Positions 1-8,492 of a stretch of 49,261 nt of DNA are shown here, one piece after another. The notes under the pieces were generated by a model that ran no database searches, was not told the DNA's origin, and saw nothing but the letters and a program-made list of their open reading frames with translations. The translations under genes were made by a program, and so were the position numbers. The DNA comes from an uncultured Lachnospiraceae bacterium (lineage in GTDB: Bacteria > Bacillota > Clostridia > Lachnospirales > Lachnospiraceae), in the NCBI GenBank assembly GCA_902793845.1, contig CADBFE010000007.1, forward strand, positions 1 to 49,261, written 5' to 3'. Within the stretch, counting starts at the first letter, position 1; each line of letters begins with the position of its first letter.

Positions 1-19
1 TTTAAACGGAGATACAAAA

Positions 20-1234
20 ATGGAATTTAAGTACAACACAATACCGGAGGCTTTGGAGGCTCTCCGAAACGGAAAACTCATCATGTGTACGGACGACCCC
101 GACAGGGAAAACGAGGGCGACCTTATATGCGCGGCTGAGTTTGCCACAAAAGAAAATGTAAATTTTATGGCCACATACGGAAAAGGTCTCATCTGCACAC
201 CTATGTCAAAGGAGATTGCAGACAGATTAAACCTGCCTCAGATGGTTTCCGAGAATACAGATAATCACTGTACGGCATTTACCGTATCCATCGATCATAT
301 TGATACGACTACGGGTATCAGTGCTGAGGAGAGAGGCTATACATGCAGGAAACTCTGTGATAAAAATACAAAGCCTTCCGACCTGCGCCGTCCGGGACAT
401 GTATTTCCCTTAACATCAAGGCATGGAGGAGTACTGGTCAGAAATGGTCATACGGAAGCTACCGTGGACCTGTGCAGACTGGCAGGACTCACAGAGTGCG
501 GACTATGCTGCGAGATAATGAGGGAAGACGGTACGATGATGCGTACCGAGGAGCTGCAGAAGATGGCTGTGGAGCACGGCCTTGTATTTATCACGATCAA
601 GGAGCTCCAGGATTACCTGCGCCGTCATGAAAATCATATGATACTGGAGGCATCGGCAAAGCTCCCGACAGCCCACGGTGAGTTTAAGATAAACGGATAT
701 GTAAATGACATAAGCGGAGAGCACCATGTGGCGCTGATCTGCGGAGAGATAGGAGACGGAGAAGATATACTTTGCCGTGTCCATTCGGAGTGTCTCACCG
801 GCGATGTATTCGGATCGGCCAGATGCGACTGCGGTCCCCAGCTGGCAAAGGCCATGGATATGGTCCAGAAGGAAGGCAGGGGCATCATCCTGTATATGAG
901 ACAGGAGGGCAGAGGTATAGGCCTCATCAATAAATTAAAGGCGTATGAACTCCAGGAAAAAGGATTTGATACGGTGGATGCCAATATTAAGCTCGGCTTT
1001 GCACCGGACCTTAGAGAATACTGGAACGGAGCCCAGATACTCCAGAATCTCGGAGTAAAATCACTAAGACTCCTCACAAACAATCCGGACAAGATATACG
1101 GACTGGAAGGATTTGATTTTGAGATAAAAGAGCGTGTACCCATTGAGATAGAGCCCGGCAAATATGATGAGTTTTATCTTGAGACAAAACAGAAAAGGAT
1201 GGGACATATATTCCAGCAGATAAAACTCGGATAA
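20..1234 (+). CDS. ribBA: Bifunctional 3,4-DHBP synthase / GTP cyclohydrolase II
   Basis: This cytoplasmic enzyme makes both riboflavin precursors: 3,4-dihydroxy-2-butanone 4-phosphate from ribulose 5-phosphate (N-terminal half) and the pyrimidine precursor from GTP (C-terminal half). The DHBP synthase domain covers about residues 1-200 and shows the acidic substrate/metal motif [11 protein letters not shown] near residue 25. The GTP cyclohydrolase II domain follows from about 205, with zinc ligands C258, C269 and C271 in the expected C-x10-C-x-C spacing, then RQEGRGIGL. The 404-residue length is normal for the fusion. The ATG follows a CGGAG site. ribH lies 53 bp downstream, so this is the tail of a rib operon whose earlier genes, and any FMN riboswitch, would lie upstream of the window. 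Confidence 0.96.
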   Translation: MEFKYNTIPEALEALRNGKLIMCTDDPDRENEGDLICAAEFATKENVNFMATYGKGLICTPMSKEIADRLNLPQMVSENTDNHCTAFTVSIDHIDTTTGISAEERGYTCRKLCDKNTKPSDLRRPGHVFPLTSRHGGVLVRNGHTEATVDLCRLAGLTECGLCCEIMREDGTMMRTEELQKMAVEHGLVFITIKELQDYLRRHENHMILEASAKLPTAHGEFKINGYVNDISGEHHVALICGEIGDGEDILCRVHSECLTGDVFGSARCDCGPQLAKAMDMVQKEGRGIILYMRQEGRGIGLINKLKAYELQEKGFDTVDANIKLGFAPDLREYWNGAQILQNLGVKSLRLLTNNPDKIYGLEGFDFEIKERVPIEIEPGKYDEFYLETKQKRMGHIFQQIKLG

Positions 1235-1287
1235 TTATTAAAGTCAAACCAACATAAATACAAAACATACACAAAGGAGAAAACAAA

Positions 1288-1758
1288 ATGAGCATTAATC
1301 TGATTGAAGGAAATGTAGTAGCAAAAAAGGGGATGAAGGTCGGAATCGTGGCATCACGTTTCAACAGCTTTATCGTACAGAAACTTTTAGACGGTGCAGT
1401 TGACGGACTGGTGCGTCACGGCGTTGATGACAAAAATATTTCTGTCGTATGGGTACCGGGAGCATTCGAGATACCCCTTGCTGCAAAGAAGATGGCAGAG
1501 TCTGACAAGTATGATGCAGTCATAGCAGTAGGTGCCGTGATCCGCGGATCCACAACACATTATGATTATGTATGCGCTGAGGTATCAAAGGGTATCGCAA
1601 GCGTATCACTAAGTACCGGCAAGCCTGTACTCTTTGGCGTGATCACAACGGAAAATATCGAGCAGGCTATCGAGAGAGCCGGCTCAAAAGCAGGCAATAA
1701 GGGATATGACTGTGCACTCTCAGCTATCGAGATGGTAAATGCCCTTGAGATGATATAA
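1288..1758 (+). CDS. ribH: 6,7-dimethyl-8-ribityllumazine synthase
   Basis: Lumazine synthase condenses 3,4-DHBP with 5-amino-6-ribitylaminouracil to give the direct precursor of riboflavin. The family signatures are all visible: ASRFNSFIV near the N-terminus, [13 protein letters not shown] in the middle, and [14 protein letters not shown] containing the catalytic-region histidine, followed by the GNKGYDCA tail segment. Its 156 residues match the usual subunit, which assembles into pentamers or 60-mers. A good AAAGGAG site precedes the ATG. It lies 53 bp after ribBA in the same direction, so the two are very probably cotranscribed. The 83 bp between it and the ABC ATPase gene hold no clear terminator. 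Confidence 0.96.
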   Translation: MSINLIEGNVVAKKGMKVGIVASRFNSFIVQKLLDGAVDGLVRHGVDDKNISVVWVPGAFEIPLAAKKMAESDKYDAVIAVGAVIRGSTTHYDYVCAEVSKGIASVSLSTGKPVLFGVITTENIEQAIERAGSKAGNKGYDCALSAIEMVNALEMI

Positions 1759-1841
1759 CAAAGATGACGAACGATCGGATGTTATGGTAATATTAGGTTT
1801 ATGAAAAATAGTTCCTACATATTTAGAGGCAGGATTGGCAG

Positions 1842-2930
1842 ATGAAGATTGTACTTAAAAATCTCACAAAAGTTTTTGAGGGAAGACGTAAAAAAGATCC
1901 CGATGTAACTGCTGTGAATAATTTTAACTTTGAGATACCTGATGGAAAGCTTGTGGCACTCCTTGGCCCTTCGGGCTGCGGCAAGTCCACAACATTAAAT
2001 CTCATAAGCGGACTTGAGGAGCCTACAAGCGGACAGATATTTTTTGATGATGAGGACGTGACAAATGTACCTCCGGAAAACAGGGGTATCGGTCTCGTAT
2101 TTCAAAACTATGCTCTTTATCCCCATCTGACGGTACTTCAGAATATCATATTCCCCCTTCAGAATCTTAAGGGCGAAGAGAGACTGTCGATGGATGAGAT
2201 GAAGAGAAAAGCGAAAGATGTCGCAAAGCTCGTCCAGATAGAAGATCTCATGGACAGAAGACCCAAGGAACTCTCAGGCGGACAGCAGCAGAGAGTAGCC
2301 ATCGCGAGAGCGCTGATAAAAAATCCGAGAGTACTGCTTCTCGATGAGCCCCTGTCAAATCTTGATGCCAGATTAAGGTTAAGGACAAGGGAGGAAATAA
2401 GGCGTATCCAGAGAGAGACCGGCATAACGACTGTATTTGTAACTCATGACCAGGAAGAGGCCATGAGTATAGCAGACGAGCTCATCCTGATGGAAAACGG
2501 CGTGATAAATCAGATAGGCGCACCCCAGACCGTATACGATGAGCCGGCAAACCTCTTTGTCGCACAGTTCCTAGGCAATCCCAAGATAAATGTGCTCAGG
2601 GGATTTGTACAGAATGAAAAACTGATCATCCGTGATGAGGTATTTATGGAGATGAAAAATACTCCTGACAAAGACCTCTTTGTGGCTATCAGACCCGAGG
2701 GATTTGTGATCGATGAAAATGGTACGCTTACATGTAATGTCAGAAACATCGAGACAACAGGCCGCGATACAAGTATAGTGGCAACCCATGATGCAAGTCT
2801 TGAGGAGAACATCCGTGTCATCATCAGTTCCGATGAGGCCCGGGGCATAGAAAAGGGACCTATAAAGTTTTCATATAAAGAGAACAAGATGTTTTTGTTT
2901 GAACTTTCAGGGGAGAGGATTCTTTTATGA
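1842..2930 (+). CDS. Sugar ABC transporter ATPase (MsmK/UgpC/MalK-like)
   Basis: ATP-hydrolysing subunit of a CUT1-family carbohydrate importer, located on the cytoplasmic face of the membrane. Residues 1-235 form the ABC domain with Walker A GPSGCGKSTT, a Q-loop FQNYALYPHLTV, signature LSGGQQQR, Walker B VLLLDEPLSNLDA and H-loop VTHDQEEA. Residues 240-362 form the MalK/UgpC-type C-terminal regulatory (TOBE/OB-like) domain, including the IRPEGF segment. The stop overlaps the start of the downstream permease (ATGA), so this gene heads a four-gene operon. In related Gram-positives one such ATPase energises several sugar importers. It is the only ABC ATPase in the window, so it could also serve the incomplete system at 27-31 kb (inference). 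Confidence 0.93.
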   Translation: MKIVLKNLTKVFEGRRKKDPDVTAVNNFNFEIPDGKLVALLGPSGCGKSTTLNLISGLEEPTSGQIFFDDEDVTNVPPENRGIGLVFQNYALYPHLTVLQNIIFPLQNLKGEERLSMDEMKRKAKDVAKLVQIEDLMDRRPKELSGGQQQRVAIARALIKNPRVLLLDEPLSNLDARLRLRTREEIRRIQRETGITTVFVTHDQEEAMSIADELILMENGVINQIGAPQTVYDEPANLFVAQFLGNPKINVLRGFVQNEKLIIRDEVFMEMKNTPDKDLFVAIRPEGFVIDENGTLTCNVRNIETTGRDTSIVATHDASLEENIRVIISSDEARGIEKGPIKFSYKENKMFLFELSGERILL

Positions 2931-3829
2931 AGAAACGTATAAAGGCCGCAGATGTGAGAGGATGGCTGTTCCTTTTGCCGTCGCTTCTCTTTCTGGCTGC
3001 GTTTTTCATTTATCCCATGGTCGACGTACTCGTCTATTCGTTTGAGGAGCAGTTTAACTTTGCTTCACAGACATATACCGGCGTGGGATTTTACAATTTT
3101 AATTATGTACTTCACGATCCGTATTTTGTCCAGGCATTAAAAAATACGTTTATCCTGGTTATCATCACTGTGCCTGTATCCACATGCATAGCCATACTGA
3201 TAGCCAGATGCATATCGTCCATAAAAAAGCTGAGGGAATTTTACCAGACCATTTATTTCCTGCCTTATGTGACAAACACACTGGCACTTGGTCTCGTATT
3301 TATGATCCTCTTTAAAAAGACTGCATATTCGGACGGCATGATAAATCTGCTGATAAACGCATTTGGAGGTCAGAGCGTCGATTTCATAGACGGACCTTAC
3401 TGGGCCAAGATTCTCGTGATGAGTATATATACGATATGGGTAGTACTTCCGTTCAAGATACTGATACTGACCAGTGCCATGGCGTCGGTTAATGAGGATT
3501 ACTATAAGGCGGCAAAGATAGACGGTACATCATCGGCCAGAATATTCTTTAAGATAACACTGCCCATGATCTCGCCTATGATCTTTTATCTCGTCATCAC
3601 AGGATTTATCGGAGCGTTCAAGGCGTACAGTGATGAGGTCGCACTGTTTGGTACTGACCTTAACGGTGCAGGCATGAATACACTGGTAGGATACATATAC
3701 GACATGCTTTACGGTGACAGTGGAGGATATCCTTCGTATGCTTCCGCAGCTGCACTTATACTCTTTACCATTATATTTACTATCACCTGCATTAACTTAA
3801 CAGTCAGCAGGAAAAAGGCTGTTTACTAA
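2927..3829 (+). CDS. Sugar ABC transporter permease, MalF-like
   Basis: Integral membrane subunit of the CUT1 importer encoded with the preceding ATPase. About six transmembrane helices are visible, beginning with the hydrophobic stretch at residues 12-33. The cytoplasmic EAA-type loop that docks the ATPase is present near residues 190-215 (DYYKAAKIDGTSSARIFF, then ITLPMISP). Length (300 aa) and the N-terminal sequence GWLFLLPSLLFLAAFFIYP are typical of MalF/UgpA-type permeases. The start codon overlaps the ATPase stop codon, indicating translational coupling; a GGAGAGGA site lies just upstream. It presumably pairs with the MalG-like permease 18 bp downstream. The substrate cannot be told from the sequence. 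Confidence 0.92.
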   Translation: MKKRIKAADVRGWLFLLPSLLFLAAFFIYPMVDVLVYSFEEQFNFASQTYTGVGFYNFNYVLHDPYFVQALKNTFILVIITVPVSTCIAILIARCISSIKKLREFYQTIYFLPYVTNTLALGLVFMILFKKTAYSDGMINLLINAFGGQSVDFIDGPYWAKILVMSIYTIWVVLPFKILILTSAMASVNEDYYKAAKIDGTSSARIFFKITLPMISPMIFYLVITGFIGAFKAYSDEVALFGTDLNGAGMNTLVGYIYDMLYGDSGGYPSYASAAALILFTIIFTITCINLTVSRKKAVY

Positions 3830-3847
3830 AATCTCCGGGTACTTGAT

Positions 3848-4687
3848 ATGGGTAAAAATAAAATTGGAATCAAAAAAATATTAATATATCTGATACTGTC
3901 GATAGGCGCGGTTATAGTACTCTTTCCCTTTTACTGGATGATACTGACATCCGTCAAGGATTACAGCCAGTACAATGCAGAGTACATACCTAAGCTGTTT
4001 ACGGCTCATCCGACTCTCCAAAACTATGTGGATGCGTTTACCACGGTGAGCCTGGGCAGATACTGCGTAAATACTTTTGTATTTACAGCCATTACGACTA
4101 TCCTCATGATCGTCGTGACCACTCCTGCGGCTTTTGCCTTTTCGAGGATGAAATTTAAGGGCAGGAACCTGGTATTTGGTCTGTATCTCTCACTGATGAT
4201 GATACCAAACGAGCTGGTAGTCATCACAAACTATGTGACGATCACAAATATGGGCATGAGAAATACATTCTCCGGACTCATACTGCCGTCTGTCACATCG
4301 GTATTTTATATTTATCTCCTTAAGGAAAATTTTGAGACTGTGCCGGAGAATCTCTACCGGGCAGCCAAGGTAGACGGTACATCAGATTTCAAATATCTGA
4401 CCAGGGTACTGGTGCCTATATGTCGTCCTACGGTTGTGACTATCATAATCCTAAAGATAATAGAGTGCTGGAATCTCTATGTATGGCCGAGACTTATCAC
4501 AGACGACTCCAAATATTTCCTGGTATCAAACGGTATCCAGGAGATCAGGGAAAACGGATTCGGACGTGAAAATATACCTGCCATGATGGCTGCCGTTGCA
4601 GCAATCTCCGTACCGCTCCTCCTGCTCTTCCTGTATTTCAGAAAGACGATAATGGAGGGTGTCATAAGAGGAGGCACAAAAGGATGA
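3848..4687 (+). CDS. Sugar ABC transporter permease, MalG-like
   Basis: Second membrane subunit of the same importer, of the MalG/UgpE type. Six transmembrane helices are apparent, the first at about residues 10-30 followed by the typical PFYWMILTSVKD. The EAA loop reads NLYRAAKVDGTSDFKYLTRVLVPICRP, with the conserved Gly and the terminal V/L-P. The protein ends with a short cytoplasmic tail GVIRGGTKG resembling the family's usual GxxxGAVKG ending. It begins 18 bp after the MalF-like gene with a weak ribosome site, and its end overlaps the start of the binding-protein gene by 4 bp, so all four genes behave as one transcription unit. Confidence 0.92.
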   Translation: MGKNKIGIKKILIYLILSIGAVIVLFPFYWMILTSVKDYSQYNAEYIPKLFTAHPTLQNYVDAFTTVSLGRYCVNTFVFTAITTILMIVVTTPAAFAFSRMKFKGRNLVFGLYLSLMMIPNELVVITNYVTITNMGMRNTFSGLILPSVTSVFYIYLLKENFETVPENLYRAAKVDGTSDFKYLTRVLVPICRPTVVTIIILKIIECWNLYVWPRLITDDSKYFLVSNGIQEIRENGFGRENIPAMMAAVAAISVPLLLLFLYFRKTIMEGVIRGGTKG

Positions 4688-6273
4688 GAAGAAAAGGAAC
4701 GATTCTTTTATATATTGTCCTGGTTGTAATGATGCTCACCGGATGCCACGGCAGAAAAGCCGGAGAAGATTTTGTCATGCCTGATTCGTTTGATGAATCA
4801 AAGCATATCGAGATTACCTTCTGGGCTAAAAATGATACAAATAAATCTCAGACCCAGATTTATCAGGATGCTATAGACGGGTTTGAAAAACTGTATCCCA
4901 ATGTCCATGTAAATATCAGACTGTACACGGATTACGGCAAAATCTATAATGACGTGATCACAAATATATCAACAGGTACGACGCCCAATGTATGTATCAC
5001 ATATCCGGATCATATCGCTACATATATTACAGGCAACAATACGGTAGTACCTCTTGATGAGATATTTGATGATCCGAAGTACGGACTCGGAGGCAGTGAG
5101 GTAAAGTTTGACTCCCCTTCAAAGGATGAGATAGTACCTAAGTTTCTCGAGGAGTGCAAAATCGGTGATTCATATTATGCAGTGCCTTACATGCGCTCTT
5201 CGGAGGCATGCTATATAAACAAGACATACGTGGAAAAACTCGGATATGAAGTACCTGATGTACTTACATGGGATTTTGTATATGAAGTATCAAAAGCTGC
5301 TCTTGAAAAAGACGATGATGGCAACTACATTGTTAACGGTCAGAAGGTAATGATACCGTTTATATATAAATCAACGGATAATATGATGATACAGATGATA
5401 AAGCAAGCCGGAGGTGAATATTCCGACGATAACGGCAATATACTTCTGTTTAACGATAAAACCAAGGAACTGCTCTTTACAATAAGTGATATCGTTAAAG
5501 ATGGAGGCTTTTCTACATTTAAGATATCCGGATACCCGGCAAACTTTTTAAATGCAGGTCAGTGTATATTTGCAATCGACTCTACGGCCGGAGCTACATG
5601 GATGGGATCGGATGCTCCCCTTGCAGACATTGATGAGGATGCATTTGTGGAGTTTGAGACTGCCGTAAGGCCTGTACCCCAGTTTGATACGCAGGATCCC
5701 AAAATGATCTCTCAGGGACCGTCGATCTGCATCTTTAATAAACCTGACAGCCAGGAGGTACTGGCGTCGTGGCTGTTTGCTGAGTATCTGCTCACAAATG
5801 AGATACAGACAGCATATGCCATGACGGAAGGATATATACCGGTCACAACAAAGGCCCAGGAAACATCAGTATATATTGACTATCTCTCAAAAGAGGGCAT
5901 GGACAACAAGATGTACTACTCTGTAAAGATACAGGCATCGAAGCTGATACTTGATAATGTCAATAATACTTTTGTCACACCTGTATTTAACGGATCGACA
6001 TCGTTAAGAGATGCAGCGGGAGCCCTTGTGGAAAATGTCACCAAATCGACCAGAAGAGGTGAGACGATTGATCAGGCATACATGGATAAGCTCTACAGCG
6101 ATATCATCAGTCTCTACAGACTGGACAGCCTGGGCGAGACGTCAGTGAGACAGGAGTTTGGAAAGATGCCTGCGGCATCAAAGCTGCTCATCGCAGTACT
6201 CTGCCTTGTATGGGGCGCGCTGATCTCGGGCTTTACACATGTAATGATGAAAAAGAGCAGGGACGAAAAATAG
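4684..6273 (+). CDS. Sugar-binding lipoprotein of ABC transporter with C-terminal membrane anchor
   Basis: Extracellular solute-binding protein (family 1 type) that would deliver an oligosaccharide to the two permeases encoded just upstream. A lipoprotein signal ends in LTGC with Cys21 as the lipidation site. The mature part starts with the family's IEITFWAKND and continues through DGFEKLYPNVHVN. An unusual feature is a second hydrophobic segment at about residues 501-522, followed by the positively charged end KKSRDEK. This predicts a C-terminal transmembrane helix with its tail in the cytosol, so the protein would be held at both ends. At 529 residues it is longer than the usual 420-450. 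Translation is coupled to the upstream permease by an ATGA overlap. Confidence 0.9.
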   Translation: MRRKGTILLYIVLVVMMLTGCHGRKAGEDFVMPDSFDESKHIEITFWAKNDTNKSQTQIYQDAIDGFEKLYPNVHVNIRLYTDYGKIYNDVITNISTGTTPNVCITYPDHIATYITGNNTVVPLDEIFDDPKYGLGGSEVKFDSPSKDEIVPKFLEECKIGDSYYAVPYMRSSEACYINKTYVEKLGYEVPDVLTWDFVYEVSKAALEKDDDGNYIVNGQKVMIPFIYKSTDNMMIQMIKQAGGEYSDDNGNILLFNDKTKELLFTISDIVKDGGFSTFKISGYPANFLNAGQCIFAIDSTAGATWMGSDAPLADIDEDAFVEFETAVRPVPQFDTQDPKMISQGPSICIFNKPDSQEVLASWLFAEYLLTNEIQTAYAMTEGYIPVTTKAQETSVYIDYLSKEGMDNKMYYSVKIQASKLILDNVNNTFVTPVFNGSTSLRDAAGALVENVTKSTRRGETIDQAYMDKLYSDIISLYRLDSLGETSVRQEFGKMPAASKLLIAVLCLVWGALISGFTHVMMKKSRDEK

Positions 6274-6312
6274 TCATATTCCGATATGGCAATAATGATA
6301 TAGAATATGACT
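6272..6312. repeat. Inverted repeat at the end of the ABC operon
   Basis: A perfect 10-bp inverted repeat (AGTCATATTC at 6272-6281 and GAATATGACT at 6303-6312) encloses 21 bases and includes most of the stop codon of the binding-protein gene. No T run follows, so it is better read as an mRNA 3'-end stabilising hairpin than as a terminator. Confidence 0.5.
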
Positions 6313-6346
6313 GATTTATAAAAAATATCGTCATTTTTGTTTATTG

Positions 6347-6375
6347 TTAACATATTGTATTTCAATTACTATAAT
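6347..6375 (+). promoter_or_regulatory. Sigma-A-type promoter for the OB-fold lipoprotein gene
   Basis: TTAACA (6347-6352), a 17-base spacer and a perfect TATAAT (6370-6375) lie about 55 bases upstream of the ATG at 6430. The -10 box overlaps the 5' arm of the terminator-like hairpin at 6371-6406. Confidence 0.6.
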
Positions 6376-6406
6376 AGCCGGATATAAAAACGGCTATTAT
6401 TTTTTT
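6371..6406 (+). terminator. Rho-independent terminator of the ABC operon
   Basis: A 10-bp perfect stem (ATAATAGCCG and CGGCTATTAT) with a 10-base loop is followed by a T7 run. It sits between the transporter operon and the next lipoprotein gene. Because a promoter -10 box overlaps its 5' arm, transcripts starting there would lack that arm and escape termination. Confidence 0.7.
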
Positions 6407-6429
6407 AGCTTTATAACGGAGGAGAAATC

Positions 6430-7212
6430 ATGAAAAAGAAGTTAGCATTCGCATTAATGCTCAGTGTGGCTCTTGCAATGACAGCATGTGGACAGAACGA
6501 GACAGCAGAGGCAGACAATAATACTGAGGCAGAGACAGTACTCAACCAGGCTGATACAGAAAAGTCAGAAGGCGTAATGACATATGAAGAGTATATGGCA
6601 GCAGACCTTGAGACACAGGTAACTGTAGAGACTTATGTACAGGCTAAACAGGGCTGGTGGGAAAATGACGGAGTAGGTATGGCTACATTCTATACACAGG
6701 ATGCAGACGGAGCTTATTTCCTCTACAATATGCCCTGCTCTCAGGAAGAGTATGACAAACTTGTGATCGGTACAAAGATCAAGGTTACAGGATACAAGTC
6801 AGAGTGGGAAGGCGAAGTTGAGATCATCGATTCAACATTTGAGATCGAGGAAGGCGGATTTGAGGCATCAGCAGTTGATGTAACAGACAAGCTCGGAACA
6901 GATGATATCATCAATTACCAGAACCAGCTCGTATCATTTAAGGATATGACTGTTGAGGCTGCAAATGACGACGGCGATGCATTTATGTACAACTGGGACG
7001 GATCAGGTTCAGACGGTGATGACCTTTACTTTAACGTATCCGTAAACGGCGAGACATATACATTTACTGTTGAGTCATACCTTACAGGTGCAGGCTCAGA
7101 AGTATACGAGGCTGTAAAGGCTCTTAACGTAGGTGATACAGTAGACCTCACAGGATTCCTTTACTGGTATCAGGGAGTAAATCCTCACATCACATCAGTA
7201 GCAGTTAAATAA
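6430..7212 (+). CDS. Lipoprotein with OB-fold-like domain
   Basis: Predicted surface lipoprotein with a signal peptide ending in MTAC (Cys20), followed by an acidic, low-complexity linker to about residue 45. The rest contains two regions resembling OB-fold beta-barrels. The first runs about residues 60-140, with VTVETYVQ, then FYTQDADGAYFLYN, then IGTKIKVTGYKSEW. The second runs about 150-260, ending in LNVGDTVDLTGFLYWYQGVNPHITSV. Such repeated 'avoid cost of a step then GTKIKVTG' patterns occur in Clostridia lipoproteins with OB domains, and no enzymatic residues are recognisable. It has its own promoter and a strong GGAGGAG site, so it is likely expressed separately from the transporter upstream. 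Exact function unknown. Confidence 0.75.
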   Translation: MKKKLAFALMLSVALAMTACGQNETAEADNNTEAETVLNQADTEKSEGVMTYEEYMAADLETQVTVETYVQAKQGWWENDGVGMATFYTQDADGAYFLYNMPCSQEEYDKLVIGTKIKVTGYKSEWEGEVEIIDSTFEIEEGGFEASAVDVTDKLGTDDIINYQNQLVSFKDMTVEAANDDGDAFMYNWDGSGSDGDDLYFNVSVNGETYTFTVESYLTGAGSEVYEAVKALNVGDTVDLTGFLYWYQGVNPHITSVAVK

Positions 7213-7246
7213 TTAAACGAAATATACAGACAGGACGGACAGACAC

Positions 7247-8098
7247 ATGTTTAAAATAGGTGAGAAGCAGACACTTAAGGTCGCAAAGAAGGTAGAGTTT
7301 GGTGTCTACCTTGAGGAATTAAAACCGGAGAGAGATGAAAACGGTAAGCCGGAGAGAGTACTCCTGCCGGAAAAGTATGTGCCGGAGGGTATAAACGTCG
7401 GCGATGAGACAGAAGTATTTCTGTATAAGGATTCATCAGACAGGCTGATAGCCACAACCGAAGAGCCGCTGCTCACCATGGAAAAGCCCGGGAGATTAAA
7501 GGTCTCACAGGTCACAAAGATAGGCGCATTCCTAAGCTGGGGACTCCCCAAAGAACTGCTCCTGCCGTACCGTCAGCAGACATGCAGGGTAAAAGAGGGC
7601 GACGAGGTACTCGTATCTCTCTACGTGGATAAGAGCGACAGACTGTGCGCTACAATGAATGTATATAAAAATCTCCGCACCGATTCTCCCTATAAAACCG
7701 GAGATGAGGTGTCCGGAGCAGTATACGAGGACAGTGACCGGTTTGGACTCTTTGTGGCTGTCGATGATATATACTCTGCGATCATTCCGAGAAAAGAATG
7801 TACCGGAGATGTAAAGCCCGGCGATAATATAAAAGCAAGAGTGACATCTGTCAGGGATGACGGAAAACTGAATCTCAGTATCAGGGAGAAATCGTATGTA
7901 CAGATGTATCCCGATATGGATAAGATCCTGGAACTCCTTGATTCATACAGCGGTGTCCTGCCATTTACCGAAAAGGCCAGCCCGGAGGTAATAAAGCGGG
8001 AGACAGGGATGAGCAAGAGTGAATTTAAGAGAGCAGTAGGACATCTCTATAAAGAGAGAAAGATAGAGATAAATGACGGTGTAATAAGAAAAATATAA
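7247..8098 (+). CDS. CvfB-like S1 RNA-binding protein
   Basis: Cytoplasmic protein of the CvfB/YitL family, which in Staphylococcus aureus binds RNA and affects virulence gene expression. The N-terminal two thirds holds three S1-like repeats. These are GEKQTLKVAKKVEFGVYLEE (about 5-65), LKVSQVTKIGAFLSWGLPKELL (about 80-135) and GDEVSGAVYEDSDRFGLFVAV through GDNIKARVTSVRDDGKLNLS (about 150-210). A C-terminal winged-helix-like segment follows, LPFTEKASPEVIKRETGMSKSEFKRAVGHLYKERKI, as in the family. The 283-residue length is typical. An AGGACGGA site precedes the ATG, and a strong terminator hairpin lies 13 bp after the stop. Confidence 0.88.
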   Translation: MFKIGEKQTLKVAKKVEFGVYLEELKPERDENGKPERVLLPEKYVPEGINVGDETEVFLYKDSSDRLIATTEEPLLTMEKPGRLKVSQVTKIGAFLSWGLPKELLLPYRQQTCRVKEGDEVLVSLYVDKSDRLCATMNVYKNLRTDSPYKTGDEVSGAVYEDSDRFGLFVAVDDIYSAIIPRKECTGDVKPGDNIKARVTSVRDDGKLNLSIREKSYVQMYPDMDKILELLDSYSGVLPFTEKASPEVIKRETGMSKSEFKRAVGHLYKERKIEINDGVIRKI

Positions 8099-8110
8099 AA
8101 TACCGGAAAT

Positions 8111-8139
8111 AAAAAAAGAACCGAAACGGTTCTTTTTTT
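8111..8139. terminator. Bidirectional terminator between S1 protein and yjfB-like gene
   Basis: The stem AAAAAGAACCG pairs with CGGTTCTTTTT around a three-base AAA loop, with an A run on the left and a T run on the right. It lies between convergent genes, so it can end transcription from both sides. Confidence 0.8.
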
Positions 8140-8338
8140 AAACGCTTAAATCAATGTTGCCTCCGACAGCAGGGTTAACACTGCGCTCCATTGCTGCTGC
8201 ATCCATCATCTTCATGAGGCCAGCGGCTTCTGTCTTTTGTGTATCAAGTGTTTTTGCAAGCATCTTCACTCCGAACTCGCCGGTGAGCTTTGATGATGCA
8301 AGTGCTGTTGAAAGAGGACCTGCAACGCTCATATCCAT
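8138..8338 (-). CDS. YjfB family protein (putative motility-associated)
   Basis: A 66-residue protein matching the YjfB family of small proteins described as putative motility proteins in Bacillus and Clostridia. The recognisable features are an amphipathic helix with LSTALASS, then GVKMLAKTLDTQKTEAAGLMKMM, and the diagnostic end SVNPAVGGNIDLSV. The ATG at 8338 is preferred to the in-frame GTG at 8347, because that GTG is part of the ribosome site GGAGGTG (8351-8345), which is then 6 bases from the ATG. A sigma-D-like promoter lies immediately upstream, which supports a link to the motility regulon. No flagellar gene occurs in the window. The molecular role is unknown. Confidence 0.85.
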   Translation of the reverse strand: MDMSVAGPLSTALASSKLTGEFGVKMLAKTLDTQKTEAAGLMKMMDAAAMERSVNPAVGGNIDLSV

Positions 8339-8361
8339 ACCAGTCACCTCCGTGTGTGTTA

Positions 8362-8389
8362 ATATCGGTCACTTAAAGTCACCCATTTA
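8362..8389 (-). promoter_or_regulatory. Sigma-D (FliA-type) promoter for the yjfB-like gene
   Basis: On the minus strand TAAA (8389-8386), a 16-base spacer and ACCGATAT (8369-8362) match the flagellar sigma consensus TAAA-N15-GCCGATAT at 11 of 12 positions. The expected start point near 8356 leaves a short leader that just includes the GGAGGTG ribosome site. Confidence 0.65.
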
Positions 8390-8465
8390 TACTTAATGAT
8401 ATTATGCGCTATTTGGTATAAAAAATCAAGGAAATATTGATATCAAAATAACGGTTAACATAAGT

Positions 8466-8492
8466 CGGAAGCCTTATTCTTTAATGCTTCCG
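8466..8492 (-). other. Hairpin overlapping the stop codon of the fusion gene
   Basis: CGGAAGC and GCTTCCG form a 7-bp stem around the stop codon of the acyltransferase/permease gene. No T run follows on the minus strand, so termination is doubtful; it may only protect the mRNA end. Confidence 0.35.

Noticed and set aside
634-1161. 175-residue minus-strand frame in ribBA
   Set aside because: Antisense shadow of a conserved gene.
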